DNA of 64,000 nucleotides from Nostoc sp. 106C. Lineage in GTDB: Bacteria; Cyanobacteriota; Cyanobacteriia; Cyanobacteriales; Nostocaceae. The notes beneath the pieces are model-generated. The model was not told the DNA's origin. It ran no database searches and saw nothing but the letters and a program-made list of their open reading frames with translations. This document shows positions 1-8,663 of the stretch, one piece after another. The translations under genes were made by a program, and so were the position numbers. Where the stretch lies: assembly GCF_002154725.1 (NCBI RefSeq), contig NZ_MTAW01000098.1, positions 21,594-85,593 on the forward strand, read 5' to 3'. Positions within the stretch are counted from its first letter, which is position 1, and each line of letters begins with the position of its first letter.

Positions 1-498
1 GAGCCAACCACCCAATGCTGGCCCGAGAATAAATCCCAATCCGAAGGCCACACCAATCAGGGCAAAATTTTTGGCTCGATCTTCTTCCGGAGTAACATCT
101 GCAATATACGCTTGAGCGATGGAGATATTTCCCCCCGTTAACCCATCAACTAATCGGGCGGCAAAGATCATCCACAAGGCAGTAGCAAAACCAAATATGA
201 AGTATCCTAATGCTGTACCCGCAACACTAATCAGCAAAAGAGGCCGCCGGCCATAGCGATCGGAGAGAATACCCAGTGCTGGAGCAGCAAAGAATTGTGC
301 GGCAGAAAAGGACACAGCCAGTAGTCCGATTACTAGGGCATCTTTGTTAAATTGCCCTACTACGTAAGGAATTACTGGAATCAGTATTCCTACACTCAAT
401 AAATCAAAAAAAACTGAAATTAAGAGAAATACGAGTGCCTTTCGACTTACCTTTGACTGAGCTGTTGCCACTGGTTTTGATTCATAGTCTTGCTGCAT
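1..498 (-). CDS. MFS drug/sugar transporter, N-terminal part (cut by window edge)
   Basis: The reverse strand is open from an ATG at 496-498 to base 1 (166 codons), so only the N-terminal part is visible. After a short polar N-terminus come hydrophobic helices, the loop motif LSDRYGRRP (the MFS motif A between helices 2 and 3) and the segment [15 protein letters not shown] followed by GLGFILGP. This matches the TetA-like branch of the major facilitator superfamily, which are inner-membrane, proton-driven efflux carriers. The substrate cannot be told from this fragment. It is on the same strand as the P450 gene but starts 139 bases beyond that gene's end, so co-transcription is possible but unproven. 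Confidence 0.85.
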   Translation of the reverse strand, partial: MQQDYESKPVATAQSKVSRKALVFLLISVFFDLLSVGILIPVIPYVVGQFNKDALVIGLLAVSFSAAQFFAAPALGILSDRYGRRPLLLISVAGTALGYFIFGFATALWMIFAARLVDGLTGGNISIAQAYIADVTPEEDRAKNFALIGVAFGLGFILGPALGGWL

Positions 499-637
499 AA
501 TATGGCTCTTGTTTTAAAATGGCGGCGTTACATATTTGCGGGATGATATTTCTCATGCACAGAGGATCAGGAGTTTTAGACTTCCATACATAAAATTTCA
601 ACCCTTGATTGAGTAATGCCAAAATGGCTCTAATAAG

Positions 638-2008
638 TTAAAAAGCACTGACTAGCTGAGTCACAAGATTTTGATGATAATAACCAGTCACCATCATCTT
701 GATATCTCTATCTGGTGCTACTCCGGCGGCATGACGCACAAGATTAAATTGACGCTCCTCAGTCAGTTCCAGTTGATAACGTGACACAACTGTGGCTAAC
801 ACTAACTTCATTTGAAACGGAGTAAAGGCATAACCAATACAGCGTCGATGGCCACCTCCAAAAGGTGAATACTCATAAGAAGTAAACTGTTTTTCTAAAA
901 AACGTTCCGGCTGAAACTGGTGGGGATCTGGAAATAAATCTTGACGGTGATGAACCGAATGGATGTTTGCATAAACGTGTGTACCTGCGGGAAATTCATA
1001 ACCCATGATTTGGAATGGGGTTGTAGCTACTCGCATAGCAACTACAGAAAGAGGGTACAAACGCAGTATCTCTTGGGAAATTGCCGTGAGATAGGGAAGT
1101 TTAGAAATAGCGTAGAAATCTGAAGGGTCGCTGAAGCTATCTAACTCTTCCCGTAGTTTTCGGCATACTTCTGGGTGTTTTAGAAGAGCGTATAAGGAGA
1201 ATATTATAGCTGTGGCAGCTACGCCTTTACCACTCAGTACTGTCATGACTTCATCACGCAGTTCTTGATCGCTCATGGCCTCATTTTGTTCGTCACGAGC
1301 TTTCATCAACAACGAGAGCACGTCTGTACCTTCTGGTTGAGGCAGTTGTCGTCGCTTTGCAATTTCAGAATAAAGAAGCTCGTCTACTTCTTTAAGTAGG
1401 CGAAGAAAGCGTCCCCACGGACTCCAAGATCCTAAATCTTTCCGCAAAGATGGTGTCAGAAGGTGCAATACGACAAGTGGAGAGCTAAAATAATCTAGAA
1501 TTTCCGAGACTTTTTGCCGCAGTTTGACTAAATGCTCTCCTGTATCCGAGCCAAAAACGACTTGAAACATCACGTTCATCGAGATTTGATCTGCCCAGGA
1601 AGTCAGGTTAATCACTTCTCCTGGCCGCCATTGCTGCATCATCTGGTTTGTGATATCACAGATGAGCTTGCCGTAGGAGCGCATACGTCCGCCGTGCAAC
1701 GAGGGCATAACTAGCGATCGCTGCCGTTCATGAGGTTTACCATCCATAGCCATCAAAGATTTAGATCCCACCAACGGCCGCAAGATGTCATAAGTTTCAG
1801 CGACGTTAAACATCTGCGAAGGAGCTGTATAAATCTCATCAACTGCTTGGGGATTACTGACAAAAACAATGGGAGGAGAACCTGGCCACCGGGTCATGAA
1901 GATATCCCCGTAGCGTTGAGTACAACTATCGAGAAAATATGTTGGCTGGGTGCCCCATTGGTATACTTGCATAAACCAAGGGGTGCGCGGACGATTAGGT
2001 AACTTCAC
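638..2008 (-). CDS. Cytochrome P450 (CYP110-like) with an unusual I-helix
   Basis: 456 residues, the usual length for a soluble bacterial P450. The heme-binding loop FGGGHRRCIG places the Cys thiolate ligand near residue 390, and the ExxR motif (EILR) lies near residue 315. The I-helix, which normally carries an acid-alcohol pair (A/G-G-x-D/E-T-T) for oxygen activation, reads SGKGVAATA, so both the acid and the Thr seem to be replaced by Val and Ala. The general look is that of cyanobacterial CYP110 enzymes acting on fatty acids or terpenoids. The gene follows hemA on the same strand after 53 bases and precedes an MFS transporter gene. The natural substrate is unknown. Confidence 0.92.
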   Translation of the reverse strand: MKLPNRPRTPWFMQVYQWGTQPTYFLDSCTQRYGDIFMTRWPGSPPIVFVSNPQAVDEIYTAPSQMFNVAETYDILRPLVGSKSLMAMDGKPHERQRSLVMPSLHGGRMRSYGKLICDITNQMMQQWRPGEVINLTSWADQISMNVMFQVVFGSDTGEHLVKLRQKVSEILDYFSSPLVVLHLLTPSLRKDLGSWSPWGRFLRLLKEVDELLYSEIAKRRQLPQPEGTDVLSLLMKARDEQNEAMSDQELRDEVMTVLSGKGVAATAIIFSLYALLKHPEVCRKLREELDSFSDPSDFYAISKLPYLTAISQEILRLYPLSVVAMRVATTPFQIMGYEFPAGTHVYANIHSVHHRQDLFPDPHQFQPERFLEKQFTSYEYSPFGGGHRRCIGYAFTPFQMKLVLATVVSRYQLELTEERQFNLVRHAAGVAPDRDIKMMVTGYYHQNLVTQLVSAF

Positions 2009-2061
2009 TGCCTTCTGTAGCCTCCCACAGTAATTGTTTCACTCAGATCAATTGCATCAAA

Positions 2062-3375
2062 TCAAGTGTGAGAAGATGTTTCAGTTACAGAGCTATATTG
2101 CGCCTTTGTATCTAAGTCAAATAAAACTTGAAGAGTTTGGAGGGCAAGATGTTGAGCTTCTATATCTCGCTGCGATCGCAGTTGAACCATCGGTTGGTGG
2201 AGAATTTTATTGACAATACCTCGAGTTAAAGCTTCGATCGCTTTTTGATGTTGTTGAGCAAAATCAGACCCTAGACGAGACAGAGTTTTTTCTAACTCTT
2301 GCTCGCGAATTGTTTCTACTTTTTCCCGTAAACAGCTAATTGTAGAAAAAGTTGCTATTGAGCGGTGCCAGAAACAAAATGCTTCTAACTCTTCTTCGAT
2401 CAGCACTTGTGCCTCTAATGCAGCTTGGCGGCGGTGTTCTTGGTTCTGAGTCACGACTATTTTTAAATCATCAACGTTAAATGCTTGAACCTGAGATAAC
2501 TCATTGACATCTGCATCAACGTTACGCGGGACTGATATATCAAACAACATCAAAGGCTGATTTGCTGCCAAAGCAGTATCTAGTTTGGCTCGATCTAGTA
2601 GTGGTTCTACAGAAGCAGTACTGGTAAATACCAAATCTGAGGCGGCAACGACTAACATCATTTCTGTGAGAGGATAACATTGCAATTGAGCCTTATTGAA
2701 CTGATCTGCCAATTCCTTAGCCCGTTCCACCGAACGATTTACAAGGGAAATTTGGGTCGTTCCTTTAGCTAATAGATGTTGCACCAACAGCCGCGACATT
2801 TTACCAGCGCCCACAATTGTCACTCGACAAGCTGATAAATTCTGTACTTTCATCTGGGCTAGCTCCACCGCAGCCGCACTAACCGAGATTGCACCTGTAG
2901 CGATCGCAGTCTCTGTTCTCACCCGCTTTCCAGTCATAATGGCTTGGTTGAACAAGTGATTAAGAATGCGTCTGATGCCATTATGCTGCTGACCTAACTT
3001 GTAAGCTTGTTTGACTTGAGCCAGAATTTGTCCTTCTCCCATGACCAAGCTATCTAGACCAGAAGTAACCCACATTAGATGTTTAATGGCATCTCGCTGT
3101 AGTAGCACAAATAGATGTTGATAGAGGTCATGAAAAGGTAATTGACTATGTTCAGCTAGAAACTCAGCGACCTCCTGAGTTGCTAGGTCAGTCTTACTAG
3201 CGACAATATAAATTTCTAGGCGGTTGCAAGTGCTAAGAATGGCAGCTTCTTCAATATGAGTACAGCTACGCAAATACGCGATCGCCTGATCAACTTTATC
3301 CTCTGGAATGCTCAGCTTTTCACGAATTTCAACTGGAGCGGTCTTGTGGCTAAGACCTACGACTGTGATGTTCAT
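2062..3375 (-). CDS. hemA: Glutamyl-tRNA reductase
   Basis: Reduces glutamyl-tRNA(Glu) with NADPH to glutamate-1-semialdehyde, the first committed step of the C5 pathway to heme and chlorophyll. The protein (437 residues) starts [20 protein letters not shown] and has the catalytic Cys50 in [10 protein letters not shown], the substrate-site segment [15 protein letters not shown] and the NADPH-binding loop VGAGKMS. I chose the ATG at 3373-3375 because it is preceded by a GGGGAGG ribosome binding site and matches the family N-terminus; the frame is open 14 codons further upstream. Its housekeeping role contrasts with the secondary-metabolism-like neighbours on both sides (P450 downstream, FAD oxidoreductase upstream). 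Confidence 0.97.
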   Translation of the reverse strand: MNITVVGLSHKTAPVEIREKLSIPEDKVDQAIAYLRSCTHIEEAAILSTCNRLEIYIVASKTDLATQEVAEFLAEHSQLPFHDLYQHLFVLLQRDAIKHLMWVTSGLDSLVMGEGQILAQVKQAYKLGQQHNGIRRILNHLFNQAIMTGKRVRTETAIATGAISVSAAAVELAQMKVQNLSACRVTIVGAGKMSRLLVQHLLAKGTTQISLVNRSVERAKELADQFNKAQLQCYPLTEMMLVVAASDLVFTSTASVEPLLDRAKLDTALAANQPLMLFDISVPRNVDADVNELSQVQAFNVDDLKIVVTQNQEHRRQAALEAQVLIEEELEAFCFWHRSIATFSTISCLREKVETIREQELEKTLSRLGSDFAQQHQKAIEALTRGIVNKILHQPMVQLRSQRDIEAQHLALQTLQVLFDLDTKAQYSSVTETSSHT

Positions 3376-3653
3376 ACATCCTCCCCTGAAGTTTGTTCTC
3401 TTCTCAACTAGGCGCAAGACTAATTTGGTTGATTTTGGCGACAGAGTTTAAGTGCAGACTTGGCAGTACCAAGTCCTACAAATGCCTAATATGTTGCACA
3501 GATTTTGGAAAACTTTATAATTACAGAGTGAGTACAGTAGGTTGCAACACTAAACTTTTTGGCAGCAGCTAAGTTAACCTAACTAAAGTCTTGGGCTGAA
3601 GTCGATAAAGGTAGCTGATAACTTATCCTAAATAAGCGTTATTGAGAACCTAC

Positions 3654-5099
3654 TTATACTGCGATTCGAGATTCGCTAATCAAGTCTTCGGTGAGCTGAG
3701 TTTGGTGTTTATACGTCCGTGAATCTCTAACCTGTTGGTACTGAAAAAAGTCAGGATTGAGTATTCCTTGAGGATCATATTTCCTCTTCATTTCATTAAC
3801 AGTAGACCAGTAATCACCAAACTGAACCTGCCATTGTTGAAGATCGAATTTTACCCAACCAGTCAAGTATCGTTTTGCACCCATTTTCAAACCTAAATCA
3901 GTGAGCGCTTCCAATTCTGCTAAAACAGGTTGAAGCTGAGATTTAGGAATGATTGGATAAATTCCTAGCCCAACAATGAAGTTTTCATTAGGGACACGGA
4001 ACATGGGCATATTGGTTGTTTTTTGAAACAGACAGAAGGAGCCGATCAGCGTATTTCCACAGTCAAGAATAGCAGGTAAGCGCTGTAGAACCGTCTCTAT
4101 GTAAGTTTTTGCCTGAGAGCCTGGAAGGAGTAAATCTATCCAGGGGTGGACAGTATTTGTAGGAACACCTACTTTTAGTGCAGGGATGACAAACTCAGCG
4201 AAATTCAGGTCTTCTGTATGAATATGACGATAAAAATTCAATCCAGAAAGAACTTCTGCGTCATTGATGCTATCTGGAGAATTTGCTTCCACCGTCACTT
4301 GCAATAAATAAAACCATTGCATGAGAGGTTTACCCACAGCTTTAGAAAATAATTCCAAACTGGGGTTAGGAACGGATAACAGATAATCAACGCGTCCTTG
4401 TTGTGTGAGAACTTGCTGATCATTTAAGAAAGCATCTAGGTTGTCGTAGAGCAGAAAATAAGTGCGTGTGGAAGGACGATAACGTCTGAGGCGATGACGC
4501 ACCTGAGTGATAATGCCAAACTGACCATAACCACAAAGAACATGATGAAACAGTTCGCTATTCTCTTCTGGTGTACACCAGACAATTTCACCTGTTCCAG
4601 TTACAACTTCTAGACCAAGACAATTATCAGCTTGAGTTCCATAACGAAAGGATGAATTACCTAAGCCGCCGGCTGAATGGGTTCCTCCCAATGTTGTATC
4701 AATGAAGTTGGTAAGAGATGGCGGGATTAAACCATGAGGTAATGAGTTAACAATGACCTCTCTCCAAGTAACACCTGTATCTGCTTGGAACCACAGTTCC
4801 TCTTTTTGAATTTCATGAATTTGATTGAAGTTGCTCATGTCCAAAACGATTCCGTCTTGGTTCAAACATTGACCACCTAGTGAATTTCCCCCAGCCCTAG
4901 GAGAAATGGTTAAACCTTGATTACTAGCATACTTTACTACCTGAGCAATATCGACGGAATTTTGCGGGCGGACAACTACCTGGGGCTGTTTTTGAATAAT
5001 GCGACCAAAATCTTGAGAAAAGTTACTTAAGATTTCTGGCGTGTTGGTAACTTCACCTTCTACTAGAGATTTGATATCGGAAAGGATGCTATTCATCAA
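3654..5099 (-). CDS. FAD-linked oxidoreductase, cytokinin-oxidase-like (VAO/PCMH fold)
   Basis: 481 residues. The N-terminal half is a PCMH-type FAD domain (VVVRPQNSVDIAQVV, SPRAGGNSLGGQ, GGTHSAGGLGNSSFRYG, GYGQFGIITQ); the C-terminal half resembles the cytokinin-binding/BBE region and ends with YDPQGILNPDFF. In plant cytokinin dehydrogenases a His in the GHS motif carries covalent FAD. Here the equivalent position is Asn72 (GGNS), so FAD is probably bound without a covalent link. The substrate is unknown; some secondary-metabolite oxidases belong to this family. It has its own 280-base upstream gap before hemA and lies 65 bases after the ATC-hydrolase-like gene, with which it may form a unit. 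Confidence 0.85.
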   Translation of the reverse strand: MMNSILSDIKSLVEGEVTNTPEILSNFSQDFGRIIQKQPQVVVRPQNSVDIAQVVKYASNQGLTISPRAGGNSLGGQCLNQDGIVLDMSNFNQIHEIQKEELWFQADTGVTWREVIVNSLPHGLIPPSLTNFIDTTLGGTHSAGGLGNSSFRYGTQADNCLGLEVVTGTGEIVWCTPEENSELFHHVLCGYGQFGIITQVRHRLRRYRPSTRTYFLLYDNLDAFLNDQQVLTQQGRVDYLLSVPNPSLELFSKAVGKPLMQWFYLLQVTVEANSPDSINDAEVLSGLNFYRHIHTEDLNFAEFVIPALKVGVPTNTVHPWIDLLLPGSQAKTYIETVLQRLPAILDCGNTLIGSFCLFQKTTNMPMFRVPNENFIVGLGIYPIIPKSQLQPVLAELEALTDLGLKMGAKRYLTGWVKFDLQQWQVQFGDYWSTVNEMKRKYDPQGILNPDFFQYQQVRDSRTYKHQTQLTEDLISESRIAV

Positions 5100-5164
5100 A
5101 GAATTTGGCCTTTGGTTTGATCAACTACTAACTGTCTTGAGCGTTAAAGTCGGAATATTTGACT

Positions 5165-5791
5165 TTATTTGGTTTTAAAGAATTGGTTTTTGAGCAAATT
5201 AATCCCAATCTGGATAATTTTTGGAGTGAGTCTAATCACATCAAATAGGCGAGAAACAAAGGTTTGTGTTTCTTGGGTTTGAGGCGTAACCATTTTAGCT
5301 GGTCTTTCATACTTAAACAGACAGACACAATCGCCTTGGGATTGTCTGCTAATAATTGCAGCTTTAGTACCCGGAAATGCTTTTACTGTAGCATCTTGCT
5401 CCATCTCACAAATGACGCGACAGGGGCTTTCCAGACCGTACTCTTTGGCTAAAGAGAGAACAGGACAAACTCTTTGAATTTCTAATACAGCATCTTTGCC
5501 ATTTTGGGAAATATCTACTACTTCCATCGAGAAACCCATGATGCGAAAGATGGGAATTGCATCCGTGAAGCCTTGTGCTAGGGTAGTGTTATCAATAAAA
5601 GCTCCCATAAATGCCTTCTGCTGTCCGGGATAGGCTTCCATCATTTTTTCATAAGCTGCATTCTCTCCAATTTCATCTGCTAGCTTTTTATAAGCTGCAA
5701 ATCGATTTCTAAACATACTTACGGCTTTTGATGGATCCATTTTCATCACATCAGCCATTTGAATGTCGCCAATACCTACGATATTGTCCAT
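5165..5791 (-). CDS. ATC-hydrolase/V4R-like small protein, function unknown
   Basis: 208 residues, ATG at 5789-5791. The C-terminal half has spaced Cys and acidic residues (RVCPVLSLAKEYGLESPC, then VICEMEQD, then SQGDCVCLFKYER). This layout resembles the L-2-amino-thiazoline-4-carboxylate hydrolase family and, more distantly, V4R-type small-molecule sensor domains. I cannot choose between these from sequence alone, and an enzymatic role is not shown. It is the first gene of a minus-strand run with the FAD oxidoreductase, so it may act on the same small molecule. A long AT-rich region precedes it. Confidence 0.6.
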   Translation of the reverse strand: MDNIVGIGDIQMADVMKMDPSKAVSMFRNRFAAYKKLADEIGENAAYEKMMEAYPGQQKAFMGAFIDNTTLAQGFTDAIPIFRIMGFSMEVVDISQNGKDAVLEIQRVCPVLSLAKEYGLESPCRVICEMEQDATVKAFPGTKAAIISRQSQGDCVCLFKYERPAKMVTPQTQETQTFVSRLFDVIRLTPKIIQIGINLLKNQFFKTK

Positions 5792-6451
5792 GTTTCATCC
5801 TTAATATTATTGTGATTGAGGGCGAAATTTTAGTGGTAACAGAATCTTTACGCAGCTTAAAATCCCAGATTTCGCTTTTTACATAACTCCCTACTTGCCT
5901 AAAATGAGGATTCAAGTATTCAATACGAGTTTTTAAAATTCTCCGAGCTTAACTTTATACATCTACTTGTTAAAAGTGCGATCGCCTAATCTAAAACTTT
6001 TATATAAATATCTCCATTTTGATTTATAAAAATTATTAACTGCCTAAATGCCTTCATGTACTGTAGCTCCATAAAAGGATCTTTGCTAACGCACAGTGTG
6101 CCGTAAAGTTCAAAATATTTCCCACCTCGAACATTTCCATAGGTTAGGCTAGAACCTTAAAAGGATGTTTGAAAAGTGGGTAGTTGAATAAAAAAAGCTT
6201 TCAGGGCATAAGCTGTGAATTCTTATCATGAATGATTTATAATCTTTATATTAATCATTCAGCCTTCCTATATTTAGTTTTTTATATAAGGTAGATTTTT
6301 ACCAGTGAACTTATAAAAGTTAAGGAAAATTTTAAATAAATATTTGAGCAGCGAATACCTAATTTAAATTAACTTAAAACTGAATTATTGTTAACCAAGA
6401 CTTAACCAATATCCTACCACTAAACCAATTTCACTCTGAAAATGTTAGTGC

Positions 6452-6545
6452 TATAGCAATCCGATTTCATTTACAAACTACTCGTGGAGGCAGGCACTAG
6501 GTAATAGGCAATAGATTGGTTTGCAACTCATTTAAGATTGCTATA
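6452..6545. mobile_element. MITE with TATAGCAATC terminal inverted repeats (94 bp)
   Basis: The left end begins TATAGCAATCCGATTTCATT. The right end, read on the opposite strand, begins TATAGCAATCTTAAATGAGT. The terminal repeats match over most of 25 bases and the element is too short to code for anything. It belongs to the same end family as the elements at 6971-7120 and probably 8518-8617. Its outer TA may be a duplicated target, as in IS630/Tc1-type elements. Confidence 0.6.
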
Positions 6546-6970
6546 GTATCTGGTTAATTTTTCTGCGTAAAAGGCTCAAATAGCTTCAGGTTGGTTGCCT
6601 ATAGTATTATCAATCTTGAACATAAAAACTCAATTATTTTTTATGTTCATTATTTTTATTTGGTGTATTTTTAATAAAATTTAGGTAGGTAATTGATGTT
6701 TCATTGCCAATCGCTCTGTTAAATTAAATAGAAAATAAAGTTTGGTTAAATTTAATTAAAGACAGAAGTTATAAAGTTTAGTAAACTATTTTTTTTGCTT
6801 AACAAATTTATTCTAATATTCTTTCTAACCTTTCTGTAGTTAAACAAATAGGCAAATATAAACATAACTTATGTAAAAAACATGAAGGCTAAAACCCTCT
6901 TCTATTCTGCCTTAACGATAAATATCCATACGAATTACCTATACCTAGTAAATCATTTAGATAGGATTTC

Positions 6971-7120
6971 TATAGCAATCCGATTTGATTTCTGAAATTA
7001 CTTGCGTAGTGCGCTTCGCGCAGCGCAAGCGCGATAGGGAAGGAACAGAGAACAAGGAAAAGGAAATAAGGGAAGTAGAGGTGTACTGAATGTTTTCAAA
7101 AATCAAATAAGAGTCCTATA
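6971..7120. mobile_element. MITE with TATAG terminal inverted repeats (150 bp)
   Basis: The left end is TATAGCAATCCGATTTGATT. The right end on the other strand reads TATAGGACTCTTATTTGATT, so the termini pair over about 27 bases with a few mismatches. The interior contains a GC-rich palindromic dispersed repeat (GTGCGCTTCGCGCAGCGC) followed by purine-rich sequence. A lone copy of the right-end sequence is also seen at about 15993-16021, upstream of the secreted protein gene. Confidence 0.65.
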
Positions 7121-7230
7121 TATTACGGCTACAGTTGATTTTTATTACTTAAAATGTTAAATAGATGAGTGAACTGAAACAGTTCATTAGTTATTTTTTT
7201 TAAGTGTTCCCATTTTTATAGAGATTATTC

Positions 7231-8559
7231 ATGCCAAGACGTAAACGTGGAGTAGTGCTTACTGCTGAAGGTTTGAAAAAATTTCAGGAAGTAAAGCATG
7301 AGTTTGAATTTCAAAATAATTTTGGCAAGAGGTTTACTCTTGAAGAGTTGAGTCAGCGCGTTAATCTAGACGCTATAACGATCCGGAAAGTACTTAACTG
7401 TACTAAGGGAGTTGACAAGCGAACACTTGAGTCCCTATTTCTCGGTTTCCATATTGATTTATGCGAAAGCTACTACTCGGTGCCAGATTGCAATAGACGC
7501 CAAGATTTGAGAGAAGCTGTTTGTGTCTCAGCGTTTCACGGGCGTAGGCAGGAATTGAATATTTTAGATAAGTGGTTGAGCAATGATTGTTCTCGCTTAG
7601 TAACCATCATAGGCATAGGTGGGGTGGGGAAAACTTGTCTGTCTAGCAAATTAGCAGAGTTAATGCAGGACAAATTTGATTGTATTATTTGGCGATCGCT
7701 GCGTGACGCTCCCTCAATTGATACATTATTGATTAGCCTTATTCAGTTTCTGTCTGAAGAGAAAGAAACCGAGATTGAACTACCAGAAAAAACCAGTGAT
7801 AAAATTTCACTACTAATAGACTATTTTCGGGATCTGCGCTGTCTAGTGGTGTTTGATAACGTAGATACAGTCTTACGTGGCGGGAGTCGGGCAGGACAAT
7901 ATCTTTCCGGGTATGAGGAGTATGGCGAACTTTTTGAAAGAGTTGGTGAATTAGATCACCAGAGCTGCTTATTACTAACCACACGGGAAAAACCCAAAGA
8001 AGTAGCTTTTCTAGAAGGAGAAACCTTGCCAGTGCGAACTCTGCGACTGGGTGGACTTAATGAGACAGAAGGGAAGGAAATTCTTAAAAGCAAAGGGTTG
8101 AAGGGTTCAGAGAATGAATTCAGCACATTAATTAAACTCTACACAGGCAATGCCTTAGCCCTAAAAATTGTAGCAACCACTATCAAAGATTTATTTAATG
8201 GTCATATCTCTAAATTCTTACAGCAAGAAACAACAGTATTTGGTGAAATTCGAGATCTGTTAGAACAGCAATTTGAGCGTTTGTCAGACTTAGAGAAGGA
8301 TTTGATGTACTGGCTAGCAATTAATCAAGAACCAGTTACCCTCTATGAGTTACGAAAAGATTTAGTGACATCTGTTCTACAACTTAATTTACTAGAAACT
8401 CTAGAATCTTTGGAGAGGCGATCGCTCATGGAACAAAATATAGTTGGCTTTACTCTACAGCCAGTGGTAATTGAATATGTAACAAGTATTCGGTGTCAGA
8501 TCCCAATAGCGCCCTTGTATAGCAGTAGAGAAATTTTGGTCTCTACTACTAAGGGATGA
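7231..8559 (+). CDS. NB-ARC STAND ATPase with HTH-like N-terminus, C-terminally shortened
   Basis: 442 residues. An N-terminal helix-turn-helix-like region (FTLEELSQRVNLDAITIRKVL, about residues 35-75) is followed by an NB-ARC ATPase: Walker A GIGGVGKT (residues 128-135), Walker B CLVVFDNVD and sensor LLLTTRE. The winged-helix part ends with GFTLQPVVIEYVT. In related cyanobacterial proteins, as I recall them, this point is followed by WD40 or TPR sensor repeats. Here the frame runs into about 25 unrelated residues and stops, within or just before a small inverted-repeat element (8518-8617). Such proteins are threat sensors that oligomerise on ligand binding; without repeats this copy may be inactive or depend on a partner. 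Confidence 0.8.
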   Translation: MPRRKRGVVLTAEGLKKFQEVKHEFEFQNNFGKRFTLEELSQRVNLDAITIRKVLNCTKGVDKRTLESLFLGFHIDLCESYYSVPDCNRRQDLREAVCVSAFHGRRQELNILDKWLSNDCSRLVTIIGIGGVGKTCLSSKLAELMQDKFDCIIWRSLRDAPSIDTLLISLIQFLSEEKETEIELPEKTSDKISLLIDYFRDLRCLVVFDNVDTVLRGGSRAGQYLSGYEEYGELFERVGELDHQSCLLLTTREKPKEVAFLEGETLPVRTLRLGGLNETEGKEILKSKGLKGSENEFSTLIKLYTGNALALKIVATTIKDLFNGHISKFLQQETTVFGEIRDLLEQQFERLSDLEKDLMYWLAINQEPVTLYELRKDLVTSVLQLNLLETLESLERRSLMEQNIVGFTLQPVVIEYVTSIRCQIPIAPLYSSREILVSTTKG

Positions 8560-8617
8560 TATGTTGCGGGTAGCGATAAAATTACAGAAGCTCAAAAAAT
8601 CATTTGGGATTGCTATA
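8518..8617. mobile_element. Possible small MITE at the end of the STAND gene
   Basis: The segment starts TATAGCA and ends TGCTATA; its right end on the other strand reads TATAGCAATCCCAAATGATT, close to the ends of the elements at 6452 and 6971. Inside is a hairpin AGTAGAGA/TCTCTACT. It spans the stop codon of the preceding ATPase gene, so its insertion may have replaced that gene's C-terminal repeats. The left end is weaker than the right. Confidence 0.4.
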
Positions 8618-8663
8618 AGCTTTCAGTAACTGGACTGAATCAACCATAAATTGGTAAAGAAAA

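Larger units (their letters stand above)
5792..7230. other. Long AT-rich intergenic region (1.4 kb)
   Basis: No convincing reading frame is visible on either strand. The region holds two small inverted-repeat elements with TATAGCAATCC ends (listed separately) and a stretch near 6893-6945 that resembles 48523-48600 (AAACCCTCTTC, then AACGATAAATAT). The rest is AT-rich. It separates divergent genes (5791 on the minus strand, 7231 on the plus strand), so promoters for both should lie here, but no clear -10/-35 pair could be fixed. Confidence 0.6.
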
